A DNA stretch of 64,000 bases, from NCBI RefSeq assembly GCF_038396785.1, contig NZ_CP151087.1:124001-188000 (forward strand). The letters are read 5' to 3'. Both the position numbers and the translations under genes were made by a program. The notes beneath the pieces are model-generated. The model ran no database searches. It worked only from the letters and a program-made list of their open reading frames with translations, and was not told where the DNA came from. Shown piece after piece: positions 11,790 through 20,742 of the stretch; within the stretch, counting starts at the first letter, position 1, and the number at the start of each line of letters is the position of its first letter. The DNA comes from Sphingobacterium thalpophilum (GTDB lineage: Bacteria; Bacteroidota; Bacteroidia; Sphingobacteriales; Sphingobacteriaceae).

Positions 11790-12308
11790 CCTTTTTGCAG
11801 TGTAAAGACAGTAATAGTCGCATCAGACTCCGGCGAATAGATCACATCTGTTTTCTTTCTGACCAAAATGCTGGAGTAAGTGCATTCGGATCGTATTTGG
11901 TTGTACCTCATAAAATCGGTATAATGGCCCGGGTAACGCAGAATTTTGCAACCGAAAATAGATTTGGTGGGATTGCTTTTCAAACGGGTGTAAATTTCCT
12001 AATACTGGCAAAATAACTCAGAGGATGCTATAAAACGCGGCTTTTGTGTTTGCTTGGAGCTCCTGTAGGCGAAATTGGTTAACTATTGGTTCTCCAAAAA
12101 GAGTCGTAAAAGATTCCCCTTGTTTATTTGAAATGCCTTCAAAAATTTCAGTCCACCATAGTGGAATATCATTGATCAATGTACCGAGTACTTTTTCTGC
12201 AGGTGAATGCAGCGGTATTGTAATACTGTAATTTTCCAAATTGACGGTTTTATAATTTTTGTTGTGATAACCAAAATTAAGCGTTAGTATCCAGCCTAAG
12301 CTTGACAT
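11790..12308 (-). pseudogene. Decayed AHSA1-like SRPBCC gene
   Basis: Reading from the ATG at 12308, the protein starts with LENYSITIPLHSPAEKVLG, DIPLWWTEIFEGISNKQGESF and RLQELQANTKAAFYSIL. This resembles the Hsp90-activator-homology SRPBCC proteins (a WWT...FEG core). The frame stops at TGA near 12020-12018. The sequence continues in other frames with family-like fragments (PTKSIFGCKI, GHYTDF, SECTYSSIL, and a short C-terminal tail ending near 11783). At least one stop and one frameshift are needed, so I read it as a pseudogene. The right-hand part is weaker evidence than the first 95 codons. Confidence 0.5.
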
Positions 12309-12417
12309 AGCACATGTATTAACAATTATCTTATAAGCATTTTGGTGGACGATAAATTATAGATGACGCGATAATATGAACTCATTTATATGCTAAGCAC
12401 TCCTATTTCTATAACTA

Positions 12418-12550
12418 TTAAACACTAATATATTTTTTGAGTACTTCGAGAAGGTCTGCCCGCCGTATTGGTTTAGGAAGAAAGTCATTCATTCCGGATT
12501 CAAGACATTTTTCTTTTTCTCCTAGCACATTTCCGGCTGTAACGCCTATG
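12418..12550 (-). pseudogene. 3' end of the disrupted hybrid histidine kinase (end of last receiver domain)
   Basis: The minus strand encodes IGVTAGNVLGEKEKCLESG followed by MNDFLPKPIRRADLLEVLKK and YISV-stop, with the stop TAA at 12420-12418. KP is the conserved beta-5 Lys-Pro of a receiver domain. These residues are exactly what is missing after HIPLIG in the kinase piece at 22263-24889. The junction carries the 6-bp direct repeat CCTATG at 12545-12550, which matches 22263-22268, so the two pieces were one gene before the IS21-family composite inserted. Confidence 0.93.
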
Positions 12551-12844
12551 TGCATATACCGGAGCATGCTGCCCCCCTGATTCCGGACATAATTTAGGAT
12601 ATCATGTTTGTTTAAGCGCTGCTATCGCATGGCATTCCGTCAGATAATGACCCCTTTGTTGTTCAATCAGTATGATATTTGGAGGCATTTTTACCTCTCC
12701 AAGTAATATCTTTCTGTTTAACAACTTATATTCCGGAGCATATTGACCCCTCTAGCACTTTGGGAGCTCCTAGATTCCGGAAGATGTTGACCCCTTGTCT
12801 GGGTTCTGATTTTGGTTTTACTTTTGGGAAAATGATATTACCCA
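12551..12844 (+). promoter_or_regulatory. Left end of IS21 element with a series of TIR-like repeats
   Basis: After the terminal repeat at 12551, related units of the form ATTCCGGA-n-ATGTTGACCCC recur near 12580, 12633, 12729 and 12772. The two best copies read TTCCGGAGCATATTGACCCC and TTCCGGAAGATGTTGACCCC. The right end has two inverted copies (about 22211-22235 and 22236-22262). Multiple transposase-binding repeats at the ends are known in IS21. istA starts immediately after this segment. Confidence 0.75.
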
Positions 12845-13611
12845 ATGGCCGGAAAAACCAGACCCATGAGTCAGATAAAACAGATGATCAGGCTGCACCA
12901 GCAAGGCTATGCTATAAAAGCCATAGCGCGCAGCCTTAGTATAAGTAAGAATACCGTAAAGTCCTATCTCTTTAAGATAGGTGAGGCAAAGTTAAACATG
13001 ACCGACCTTCTGGCTGTGGAAGATCCCGTGCTGGAAGGTCTGCTGCATTCAGGTAATCCGGCCTATCGTGACCCTAGGTTCGAGGATCTCAAAGAGCGTT
13101 TGCCACATCTGGAGAAAGAACTTAAAAGAGTTGGCGTAACGCGTAAACTGCTTTGGGAAGAATACAAAGTATCTTATGGCCAGGGGTATGGTTACTCTCA
13201 GTTCTGTTATCACTTTTCACAGCTAAGTGTTTCTTCCCGTTCAGGAACCATGGTAATGCAACATGAAGCTGCAGACAAGCTCTATATCGACTTCTCCGGC
13301 AAGAAGTTGCATTATATTGATATTGAGACAGGTGAACTTATTAATTGCGAGGTATTTGTCGCCTGTCTTCCTTATTCCAATTACTGTTATGCAAAAGCTG
13401 TGCGTAGCCAAACAATCCCTGATTTTATTGGAGCGCTGAACGATTGCCTGTGGTTCCTGGGCGGAGTTCCCAAGGCACTGGTACCGGATAATCTAAAGTC
13501 GGCTGTAACCAAGAGCGATCGTTATGAACCTGATATCAACAGAAGTATGGAAGATCTGGCCAATCACTACGATACCGTTGTGGTTCCTGCTCGGGCAGGA
13601 AAGCCAAGGGA
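12845..13611 (+). pseudogene. istA: IstA transposase, 5' part (cut by RIT element 1)
   Basis: The first about 255 residues of IstA are intact: a helix-turn-helix (MIRLHQQGYAIKAIARSLS, then ISKNTVKSYL), the first catalytic Asp in KLYIDFSGKKLHYID and the second in KALVPDNLKSAVTK. At 13607-13611 (AGGGA) the frame runs into RIT element 1 and stops after seven foreign codons at 13636. The missing part resumes at 17118 with DKSAVENHVKIVYTQ, which contains the third catalytic residue, Glu. The insertion therefore separates the D-D from the E of the active site. Confidence 0.9.
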
Positions 13612-13630
13612 TTATGTATGTATTTTTGAT

Positions 13631-13691
13631 ATGTAAACTATCCAAAGTAACCTTTTCATTTTGAGCGGTATACTATTTGGATAGTTTACAT
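13631..13691 (-). terminator. Hairpin at the downstream end of RIT 1 recombinase operon
   Basis: ATGTAAACTATCCAAA at 13631-13646 pairs with its exact complement at 13676-13691 (16-bp stem, 29-nt loop), starting 9 bp beyond the stop of the last recombinase gene. It overlaps the inner part of the left terminal repeat, so it could be a recombinase-binding structure as well as a transcript end. RIT 2 has an equivalent hairpin (12-bp stem, 18647-18658 with 18706-18717). Confidence 0.5.
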
Positions 13692-13700
13692 AATTTACGA

Positions 13701-14720
13701 TTACCTTCCGAGACTTTCCAACCAATCAAGCAATCCGTGGTTGGTTTGCCATTCCGGTAGTTCTGTTGATACCGGCAACAAACTGGTTTTTTCGAGCGCG
13801 TCCCATTTTTGCCTATTGTCTATCCGGGCATATATTTCAGTAGTCGTTACCGATGCGTGGCCAAGGAAGTCTCTTATGGCAACAATGTTCACTTCACTTT
13901 TTTGAAGGAGCATTGCTTTGGAATGACGCAGGGAGTGCGGACTTATTCCTGTCGGAATAAGCGATGCATCCACTGTCCTTGCCTTAATAGAGTACTTGCG
14001 CATAATTGCCGTTATGCCCATCCGTGACAATTTATCTCCCCGTCCATTTGCGAACAATGGATAGTCTGTAGCTTGATCCCGTAACAGTCCGTATTCCTGC
14101 ATATACTTTTTTAACATGATAGATAATTTCTCGGTTAGGGGTACTATACGTGTTTTGTTGCCCTTTCCTTTAAGCGTAAGTAGCGTGGGCTTACCGAAGT
14201 TGAACCTGGCTGGCACCAGATCTATAATTTCCTGTACTCTTCCCGCACATTCGAACATCAGGGATAAAAGCATCTGATCACGCCTTCCTTTCTTTTTTGT
14301 TGTGTCGGGCTGGGCAAGCAAGAGCTTCATCCCCTCTGCGGTCAGATAAACCACCTCTGCAGCAGCACATTTTTTTATTCTCAGAGAGAGTATTGATTGC
14401 CAATGCTCCATGTGATCGGGATATCTGTAAGTAAGGAACCGGAAGAAGGAATGGAGTGCTGCCAGTCTGGCATTGCGTGTGGAGACACTACAATGTCTTT
14501 CTTTTTCCAGCCAATCAAGGAATTCGAGTATCCGTTCCCTGGTGATATCCCTAAAGTCCAGACGATCGGCTTTGATGCCATGAACATCCCGCATGAAGGT
14601 AAGTAGAAGGCTGATCGTGTCCCGATATGCACTGACCGTGTGCCTGGAGCAACCTCGCTCATCTACAAGGTACGTAACGAGGAACTGGGTCAGATATTTT
14701 GCAAAAGCTGTCTGTTTCAT
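13701..14720 (-). CDS. RIT 1 tyrosine recombinase, third gene (RitC-type)
   Basis: A 339-residue phage-integrase-type recombinase. It has an N-terminal SAM-like DNA-binding domain (RGCSRHTVSAYRDTISLLLTF) and a C-terminal catalytic domain with the first Arg in FECAGRVQEIIDLV, Lys in TLKGKGNKTRIVPL, the H-x2-R box in SPHSLRHSKAMLL, His in DFLGHASVTTTEIY and the nucleophile Tyr in TEIYARID. It starts 5 bp after the end of the second recombinase gene, so the trio is one operon. It should act with its two partners in RIT excision and integration. Confidence 0.92.
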   Translation of the reverse strand: MKQTAFAKYLTQFLVTYLVDERGCSRHTVSAYRDTISLLLTFMRDVHGIKADRLDFRDITRERILEFLDWLEKERHCSVSTRNARLAALHSFFRFLTYRYPDHMEHWQSILSLRIKKCAAAEVVYLTAEGMKLLLAQPDTTKKKGRRDQMLLSLMFECAGRVQEIIDLVPARFNFGKPTLLTLKGKGNKTRIVPLTEKLSIMLKKYMQEYGLLRDQATDYPLFANGRGDKLSRMGITAIMRKYSIKARTVDASLIPTGISPHSLRHSKAMLLQKSEVNIVAIRDFLGHASVTTTEIYARIDNRQKWDALEKTSLLPVSTELPEWQTNHGLLDWLESLGR

Positions 14721-14725
14721 GACTG

Positions 14726-15703
14726 TTACCGATAATTGAGTTCAGAGAATATATAGCTACAGATGCTATCAGTTTTTCCTAATAATTCAGGATACATCTC
14801 GGAGGTCATACGAACATACCGATCTGTTGAAGCTAGAGACATATGTCCCATATAGGTTGACAAGATTGGCAGGATATAATAAAGATCCCGTCCCTCTGAC
14901 AACGAATGAGCCAATGATCTGACACAGAAAGTGTGACGTAGATCGTGGATACGAGGCCCTATGGTTAGCCCACGGCGTCTTATGCAAGCTGTCTTGAGGA
15001 TTTTGGCCCACCATAACGCAATTCCTTTGGCGGGACACGCCAGGCCATTGAGCTTCACAAAAAAGTATTCACTTGTTGCAGGCAATAGTTTCCTGTATCT
15101 CAGATATTGCTTACATACTCCGGCAAGTGAATCAGATATCGGAACCAGGCGGTCTGTTCCATTCTTGGTGTTTCGAAGCGTCAGGTAATTCTGTTCCAGA
15201 TTGACATCATTTATTGCTAGGTTTACTGCCTCACCAATCCTTATTCCCGTTGAAGCAAGCAGTCGGATCAATGCAGGGAGCATCATGATACTGGTTCTGG
15301 TATGCCTGTCGTAAAGTACCAGCGTATCACACGCAATGTAAATAGCTTTGATCTCATCATCTGAAAAGATATATGGGATAAATGTATCCTGTCTCGGTAC
15401 CTTCATCGCCTGTGGTATATAAGTTTCGTACCCCAGGTTAGATAAGTAGACTGCAAACTGCCGGAGGAAACAGTTCCGATGGCTCCATGTATCTGCCGCC
15501 TCGTTTGGTCGCCGGTTGCACCATTCGGTCGCCAGTTCCTGCGTGATGGTGACATCATGCAGTCCCTTGGCCATGGTGAACCTGTCGAATGCGAACAGAC
15601 TGTATTTTGGCCCTTTTGATCTATAGCCGAGGTTGCTGCGCATAGCAAGGAAATCTCGGATCAGTGGTGCCAGTACTCCTCGTTTCACATATCCGCTATT
15701 CAT
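14726..15703 (-). CDS. RIT 1 tyrosine recombinase, second gene (RitB-type)
   Basis: About 325 residues from the ATG at 15703. A longer in-frame start at 15754 exists, but the downstream ATG (MNSGYVKRGVLAPLIRDF) is preferred because RIT 2 has the same arrangement and because AAAGGAGGTG lies just upstream of it. Catalytic residues are R in LASTGIRIGEAVNL, R of the HDLRHTFCVRSL box, H in LSTYMGHMSLASTDRY and the nucleophile Tyr in STDRYVRMT. It overlaps the first gene by 8 bp, which predicts translational coupling. Confidence 0.9.
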   Translation of the reverse strand: MNSGYVKRGVLAPLIRDFLAMRSNLGYRSKGPKYSLFAFDRFTMAKGLHDVTITQELATEWCNRRPNEAADTWSHRNCFLRQFAVYLSNLGYETYIPQAMKVPRQDTFIPYIFSDDEIKAIYIACDTLVLYDRHTRTSIMMLPALIRLLASTGIRIGEAVNLAINDVNLEQNYLTLRNTKNGTDRLVPISDSLAGVCKQYLRYRKLLPATSEYFFVKLNGLACPAKGIALWWAKILKTACIRRRGLTIGPRIHDLRHTFCVRSLAHSLSEGRDLYYILPILSTYMGHMSLASTDRYVRMTSEMYPELLGKTDSICSYIFSELNYR

Positions 15704-16955
15704 AAAAGGCACCTCCTTTCTGGGTATAGAAAGTATCCTGGACTCCGGGGACATCCAGGGTACACTGCCTCAAACCCTCTATATCTATCCGGAGATAACA
15801 CATGGATGTCTGGATACTGGAATGTCCAAGAATACTGGATATGACGGGCAATGATACCTGATTTTCTAGTAACATGCTGGCCATAGTATGTCGTAAGGCA
15901 TGCGATCCGTGTTTTCTTCTCCCAATTTCCACCCCAGATTGACGGATGGCGCGATCCGCGGCGCCGGAAACACGCTTGGCATCGATCGGGCCGTGAGGAA
16001 ATAGGCGCTCAAGGAAAACGAAAGCAGATTGGGAAGATGGACGGCCATAACGGATATAGTCAATAAGTGCTTCCCCAACATCAACTGTAAGTGGGAGCTT
16101 GATCGTTTCCCCGGTTTTCTTTTGACTGAAGCAAATGATATTCTGTTGCCATAGGATATGACCGAACTCTAGGCCACTGATGTCCGAAGCCCTTAAGCCC
16201 AGCCGTACGGCCAGCATAATCAGTGCGTAATCTCTTTTTCCGGTGGTCGTACTCCTGTCCATGGAATCAAGGATGACCATCACCTCCTGTTTGGTATAAA
16301 CAGATGGAAGTTTAGCTTGCTTCTTATAATTGTCCCTGGGTATCAATAAGGACAGGTCTTTTACAGTTCTACCAATCCCTGTTAGAAAAGCAAGGAAGCT
16401 TCGGATGATGGATAAAGCCAGATGTTTCGCTCCAGCTGTATCCGGCAACAGTAAGGATACGTAATTTATGATGGTTAGTGGGGTCAGGGCTTGAGGCGAG
16501 CTGATACCCTGTGCATGGAGATAAATCTGGAAGCGATAAAGGTAATAGCAATAGCTTCGCAGTGTCTTTTCACTTAACCTCATCGATTTCTTTTGTTCAA
16601 CATACTGTTCGATGAGGTTCCCAAATTCCCCTGTCAATACTATCGGCTCCCGCCTATTTATGACTTCGACCATCTTACCAGTTTCGGCAAACTGGGCAAG
16701 ACATAGCGCGCAACGGTAACAATGTTTCTGATGGTGGGTGAGCTCTGAAACTGATTTGCTGCCATAGGTCTCACTTAAGTACGCGGTTACTGTCCCGGAA
16801 GTACAGTTGCTGATATTATTCGACACCATGTATGCCCTGATCCGGCTCCATATCCACCTGTAGATGGATATCGTCTGTTTGCTTCTGCCGATATCTCTGA
16901 GATAATCGGATGCGGAATCTGATAACTCCCCGAAGGAGGAATAACGATTGTTCAT
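15696..16955 (-). CDS. RIT 1 tyrosine recombinase, first gene (RitA-type)
   Basis: A 419-residue recombinase, the longest of the trio. The N-terminal part contains a GRSKQTISIYRWIWSRIRAYM DNA-binding helix region (given here as one 21-residue area around 31-50, key residues K and Y). The middle holds RLSEKTLRSYCYYLYRFQ. The C-terminal catalytic domain has R in VRLGLRASDISGLE, the HALRHTMASMLL box, H in SSILGHSSIQTSMCY and Tyr in SMCYLRID. It ends with QKGGAFYE, closely matching the QRGGWFYD end of the RIT 2 equivalent. Confidence 0.9.
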   Translation of the reverse strand: MNNRYSSFGELSDSASDYLRDIGRSKQTISIYRWIWSRIRAYMVSNNISNCTSGTVTAYLSETYGSKSVSELTHHQKHCYRCALCLAQFAETGKMVEVINRREPIVLTGEFGNLIEQYVEQKKSMRLSEKTLRSYCYYLYRFQIYLHAQGISSPQALTPLTIINYVSLLLPDTAGAKHLALSIIRSFLAFLTGIGRTVKDLSLLIPRDNYKKQAKLPSVYTKQEVMVILDSMDRSTTTGKRDYALIMLAVRLGLRASDISGLEFGHILWQQNIICFSQKKTGETIKLPLTVDVGEALIDYIRYGRPSSQSAFVFLERLFPHGPIDAKRVSGAADRAIRQSGVEIGRRKHGSHALRHTMASMLLENQVSLPVISSILGHSSIQTSMCYLRIDIEGLRQCTLDVPGVQDTFYTQKGGAFYE

Positions 16956-17061
16956 TGGATAAAAATTATCTTATGCGGAATTGCATAATGCAAGGTCAGG
17001 ATATTATGTAAACTTTATTGCAGATAAAACACTTACCATCAAACATTTAAAATAAAAAACA

Positions 17062-17112
17062 TACATATCAAAAATACATACATAATCTTTTTTATGTATA
17101 AATACACATAAC
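17062..17112. other. RIT 1 right-end attachment region with an extra recombinase-type site
   Basis: The right terminal repeat ends at 17087 and merges into CATAA-TCTTTT-TTATG (17081-17096), an inverted-arm, 6-bp-spacer arrangement typical of tyrosine recombinase core sites. After 10 bp comes a second CATAA (17107-17111), one base before the AGGGA target repeat. The geometry is the same in RIT 2. Confidence 0.65.
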
Positions 17113-17117
17113 AGGGA

Positions 17118-17904
17118 CAAAAGTGCTGTTGAGAACCATGTCAAAATCGTCTATACACAGGTATTCGCACGATTGCGCAACCGTAGGTTCTTCGATCTGG
17201 AATCGCTCAATGAAGCCATTACCTCGTGCATAGACAAGCTCAACCAGACACGAATGCAAAACCGCAGTTACTGCCGTCAGGAACGCTTTATCAGCAGTGA
17301 AAAGCATCTATTGGGCAAACTTCCTGCGAGCCGCTTTGAGCTGAAGCACTATACCGAGCTTAAAGTGGCTGACAACGGCCATATTTACTTGGGCCGCGAC
17401 CGTCACTCTTATAGTGTACCGCATATCTACCGCAGGAAAAAAGCGCAGGTCGTATACACTGATCGTATGGTCTACATCTTTGTGCAAGGCAATCAGGTAG
17501 CTGTACATCAGCGTAGCCTGCGTCCAAACTCATATACCACCAACCCAGAACATCTAGAGTCCAGTCATCGTGAATACATGGATATTAGTCCTGAAAAATA
17601 TCGCAAGAAAGCTTCTGAGATATCCCATTCATTCGAGCAGCTTATCATAGCGATATTCAATCAAAAGGGACGTTATCCCGAGCAGCTCTACCGTACCTGT
17701 GATGGGCTGTTTCGTTTGCAACGTACTTACTCCGCAGCCATGTTCGATAAGGCCTGCAACATGGCTGTAGAAAACAGCATGTTCAGTTCTAAATCGGTTG
17801 GAAATATGCTGGCCAGCGGTATGGCGGGATGGAATGAACCTCAAGAAAATGAAATGCCAATGCCTCATCATAACAACATCAGAGGTGCAGGTTATTATAG
17901 TTAA
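17118..17904 (+). pseudogene. istA: IstA transposase, 3' part
   Basis: The frame continuing from AGGGA reads DKSAVENHVKIVYTQVFARL, with the catalytic Glu in AVEN. It runs through SLNEAITSCIDKLNQTRMQ, the Mu-transposase-like C-terminal beta-barrel (DNGHIYLGRDRHSYSVPHIY) and a coiled C-terminus, to the stop at 17904. An internal ATG at 17173 opens a 243-residue frame, but it lacks the helix-turn-helix and both Asp residues. Together with the 5' part it makes a normal-length IstA of about 515 residues. Confidence 0.9.
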
Positions 17905-17935
17905 CAGAACCATTAAATGATAAAATAGATATAAA

Positions 17936-18652
17936 ATGAACATTGAAAAACACCTAAAAATGCTTCGTCTGAATGGCATGGAGCAACATTGGAGAGCGAT
18001 GAAAGAAACACGCCAACATGGCACACTGAACTTTGAGCAAGGGCTGGAGATGCTTTTGCAGTCTGAAGTCGATGATCGTGAGAGTAAACGCTATGACAGG
18101 TTGAAAAAGAATGCTGCATTCCGCTATCAGGCCTCTATTGAAGAAATCAATATGGATGCCACTCGAGGTATTGACCACTCGCTTATTACCGATCTTGCAA
18201 CTGGGGGTTATATGGAGAAAGCCGAACCAATCATTATCACAGGGGCAGCTGGCTGTGGAAAATCTTTTATGGCCTCCGCTTTCGGATTGAAGGCTTGTGC
18301 ACAGGGAAAAAGAGTGGCTTATTACAATCTGCAGAAGCTATTGCAACGTTCAAAAATGGCAAGATTGGAAGGAAGCCTACAAAAACTTATGGACAGACTA
18401 GCCAAAACGGACCTTCTCATCCTGGATGACTTCGGTATTGTGCGACTGGAACAACAGCAACGGTTGGATCTCATGGAGATCTTTGAGGACAGACATGGCA
18501 GAAAGGCTACCATCATAGCAAGTCAATTACCCGTGGCAAGTTGGTATGATATAATCGGTGAGGATACTATTGCCGATGCAATACTAGATAGAATTGTCCA
18601 TGTGTCTCACAGGATTGAACTTAAAGGCTATGACAACAATATGGATATGTAA
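17936..18652 (+). CDS. istB: IstB helper ATPase with its last codons replaced by RIT 2 sequence
   Basis: A 238-residue AAA+ protein that assists IstA. Walker A is GAAGCGKSFMASA, Walker B is DLLILDDFGIV, and sensor/arginine regions follow (ATIIASQLPVASWYD, DAILDRIVHVSHRIELKG). The native C-terminus would be IELKGESLRKKR: the codons GGA-GAA-AGT-CTA-AGA-AAA-AAA-AGG-TAA are found at 22146-22172 beyond RIT 2. In the present allele the frame leaves IstB at AAAGG (18623-18627) and ends with YDNNMDM encoded by the RIT end. The ATPase core is intact, so the protein may still fold. Confidence 0.9.
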   Translation: MNIEKHLKMLRLNGMEQHWRAMKETRQHGTLNFEQGLEMLLQSEVDDRESKRYDRLKKNAAFRYQASIEEINMDATRGIDHSLITDLATGGYMEKAEPIIITGAAGCGKSFMASAFGLKACAQGKRVAYYNLQKLLQRSKMARLEGSLQKLMDRLAKTDLLILDDFGIVRLEQQQRLDLMEIFEDRHGRKATIIASQLPVASWYDIIGEDTIADAILDRIVHVSHRIELKGYDNNMDM

Positions 18653-18722
18653 AGTCCATTGAAAGGTACATTGATTCACAGAGCATTGCGTTACGGCTTT
18701 ACATTTGGACTTTACATAATCG

Positions 18723-19751
18723 TTATTTCTTACCCAGCCCTTTCAGCCAAGTTATCAAGTTACTGTTATCGATCCATTCTCCGGTAACCTGGTTAGGTGT
18801 AAGGCATTCCGATGCCTGTTCTATAGCCTCTCTTTTCTGTTTTGAGTCGGCCCTTGCATATATCTCTGTGGTCTGGACCGAGGTATGCCCCAAAAGATCC
18901 CTTATCCAAACCAGATTTACACCAGATTGCAACAGGTGGATTGCGCGACTATGCCTTAACTGATGGCAACTGGTAACCTCGGGAATAAGATTAGAATCGT
19001 ATATACGGGCCATATCTGCATATTTCTTTAAGATATAGGTTATACCGGCTCTGGTGAGTTTATTCCCCGCGCTATTACAAAAGATCGGTCTTTTTATATC
19101 AATCTCGTAGTCAACATTGTACCTTTCCATATACTTCTTGAGTATTACGACGACATGCTCAGAAAGCGGTACTATTCTCACTTTTCTTCCTTTTCCATAT
19201 ACCTTGATCGAGTATGGCTGATACTGTATTCGCATTGACTCTACCGTCAGGTCAGCCAGTTCCTGTACCCGACAACCTGTATCATACATCAAAGCAAGGA
19301 CCGTAAGGTGTCTCAGCCCTTGATAAGATGCACTATCCGGTTGTTCAAGTAGAAGCTTTATTCCTTCTTTTGTAAAGTATACCGGGGTAGGATGTGCTTT
19401 TTTCAGATTTCCAATCTTCAGGACTTTTTGCCACTGATCCAGGTATTCGATGCTATCATACTGAAGATATGCTACAAAGGAATGTATCGCTGCCAATCTA
19501 TTATTGCGCGTCGCAATACTGTTTCCCTGCCGCTCAATCAGCCATCGTAGATATTCAACCACATTATCCCTATTAATATCTGACAAAATCGCATTTTCAA
19601 TCTTTATCTGTTTCTCATCCCTCAAGAAGGAAAAAAAGGAGACAAAACCATCGCGGTACGCGGATATGGTATTGGGGCTGACGTTTCGCTCGTGCGGAAG
19701 ATACACACCAAGGAAACCTGTGATATATTTTGCTATGTTATTCGTTGCCAT
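18723..19751 (-). CDS. RIT 2 tyrosine recombinase, third gene (RitC-type)
   Basis: About 342 residues from the ATG at 19751; an in-frame ATG at 19775 is also possible. The N-terminal domain includes ERNVSPNTISAYRDGFVSFF. The catalytic domain has R in MYDTGCRVQELADL, K in KVYGKGRKVRIVPL, the box CHQLRHSRAIHLL, H in DLLGHTSVQTTEIY and Tyr in TEIYARADSKQ. It overlaps the second gene by 14 bp, unlike RIT 1, where the two genes are 5 bp apart. Confidence 0.9.
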   Translation of the reverse strand: MATNNIAKYITGFLGVYLPHERNVSPNTISAYRDGFVSFFSFLRDEKQIKIENAILSDINRDNVVEYLRWLIERQGNSIATRNNRLAAIHSFVAYLQYDSIEYLDQWQKVLKIGNLKKAHPTPVYFTKEGIKLLLEQPDSASYQGLRHLTVLALMYDTGCRVQELADLTVESMRIQYQPYSIKVYGKGRKVRIVPLSEHVVVILKKYMERYNVDYEIDIKRPIFCNSAGNKLTRAGITYILKKYADMARIYDSNLIPEVTSCHQLRHSRAIHLLQSGVNLVWIRDLLGHTSVQTTEIYARADSKQKREAIEQASECLTPNQVTGEWIDNSNLITWLKGLGKK

Positions 19752-20742
19752 CTTTTTGGGGATATATAAATTCATTGAGGGAAATACACATTTCCAATAG
19801 TTCGGGATATTCGTTGCAGGTGAGTCTCACATATTCTTCGGTGGATGTAAGAGACTTGTGTCCCAGACAAGCAGCCAGTAATGGAAGGGCAGTGTACACA
19901 TCAAGCCCTTTTCTTATCATTTTTGCAAGAGAATGCGTTGCCATGGTGTGTCTTATATCATGCACCCGAGGACCAAAGCATTCACCTTTATATGCAATTC
20001 CACATTTCGTATATACCTTTTTGAACCAGTTGTATGCGTTGGCGGAAGACACGGCTGTACCATTCAATTTAATGAAGAATGGACGTTCGCTATCAGTAAC
20101 GCCTTTTACGGGGAGCATGCTCCTGTAATGTAAATATTTCAGAAGGGCCTCCTTTAAAGAGCTGCATATGGGAACCAGGCGTTCTTCTCCATTTTTAGTA
20201 TTGCCCCAAGTGCCAACCCTTAATACATTCCTGTCGGGATCCACATCCTTGTTTCGCAGCGAGGTTGCTTCTGTGATTCTTAGGCCTGTACTATATAAAA
20301 GTCGAAAAAGACAGGGTAGGGATATAATTGGGTCATCTTTTCGATGGCTTCCTCGCTGAAGCCCGTCAGATTCCCGGAATATGGCCAGCATCTGCTCTTC
20401 AGTGAAGATATAGGGTACAAAACCACGATCGTTCGTACATTTTGGCAAAGGCATGATATATGATTTAACCCCGTGCTCATTCATGTATTTCGCCAGTTGG
20501 GCCAGACGGGAGCATTTTCCATAGAATGTTCTACTACAATCATTTTCCCTGGACTTTGCCCAGGCACCTATCAGATCTTTCGTGATAACTGGATTTGATA
20601 AACCATATATTATGGTGAACTCGTCAAACTCTTTGTAAGTCCATTTGGTTGATAGCACGGTGGACCCACAGGATTCTTTGATCCGGATCAGGGCTTTCAT
20701 ATAAGGAGCCAATACTCCCCGATAGTCAAATGGATCAGTCAT
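19738..20742 (-). CDS. RIT 2 tyrosine recombinase, second gene (RitB-type)
   Basis: About 334 residues from the ATG at 20742 (MTDPFDYRGVLAPYMKAL); a longer start at 20793 is less likely. GAGAGGAGG lies shortly upstream of this ATG inside the first gene. Catalytic residues: R in LYSTGLRITEATSL, the VHDIRHTMATHSL box, H in LAACLGHKSLTSTEEY and Tyr in STEEYVRLT. It overlaps the first gene by 8 bp, exactly as in RIT 1, so this coupling is conserved between two divergent elements. Confidence 0.9.
   Translation of the reverse strand: MTDPFDYRGVLAPYMKALIRIKESCGSTVLSTKWTYKEFDEFTIIYGLSNPVITKDLIGAWAKSRENDCSRTFYGKCSRLAQLAKYMNEHGVKSYIMPLPKCTNDRGFVPYIFTEEQMLAIFRESDGLQRGSHRKDDPIISLPCLFRLLYSTGLRITEATSLRNKDVDPDRNVLRVGTWGNTKNGEERLVPICSSLKEALLKYLHYRSMLPVKGVTDSERPFFIKLNGTAVSSANAYNWFKKVYTKCGIAYKGECFGPRVHDIRHTMATHSLAKMIRKGLDVYTALPLLAACLGHKSLTSTEEYVRLTCNEYPELLEMCISLNEFIYPQKDGNE

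Larger units (their letters stand above)
13612..17112. mobile_element. RIT element 1 (three tyrosine recombinases, 3501 bp)
   Basis: The element lies between two copies of AGGGA (13607-13611 and 17113-17117); joining them restores the istA frame (KPRDKSAVEN). A perfect 26-bp inverted repeat occupies 13610-13635 and 17062-17087. A further 25 bp lie beyond it at the right end only. It carries three consecutive minus-strand tyrosine recombinase genes with almost no spacing, the definition of a recombinase-in-trio element. Boundaries come from the restored host gene, so they are precise to within the 5-bp repeat. Confidence 0.93.

Noticed and set aside
12679..12939. Open frame across the IS21 left end
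   Set aside because: It reads through the terminal repeats and the istA start in another frame.
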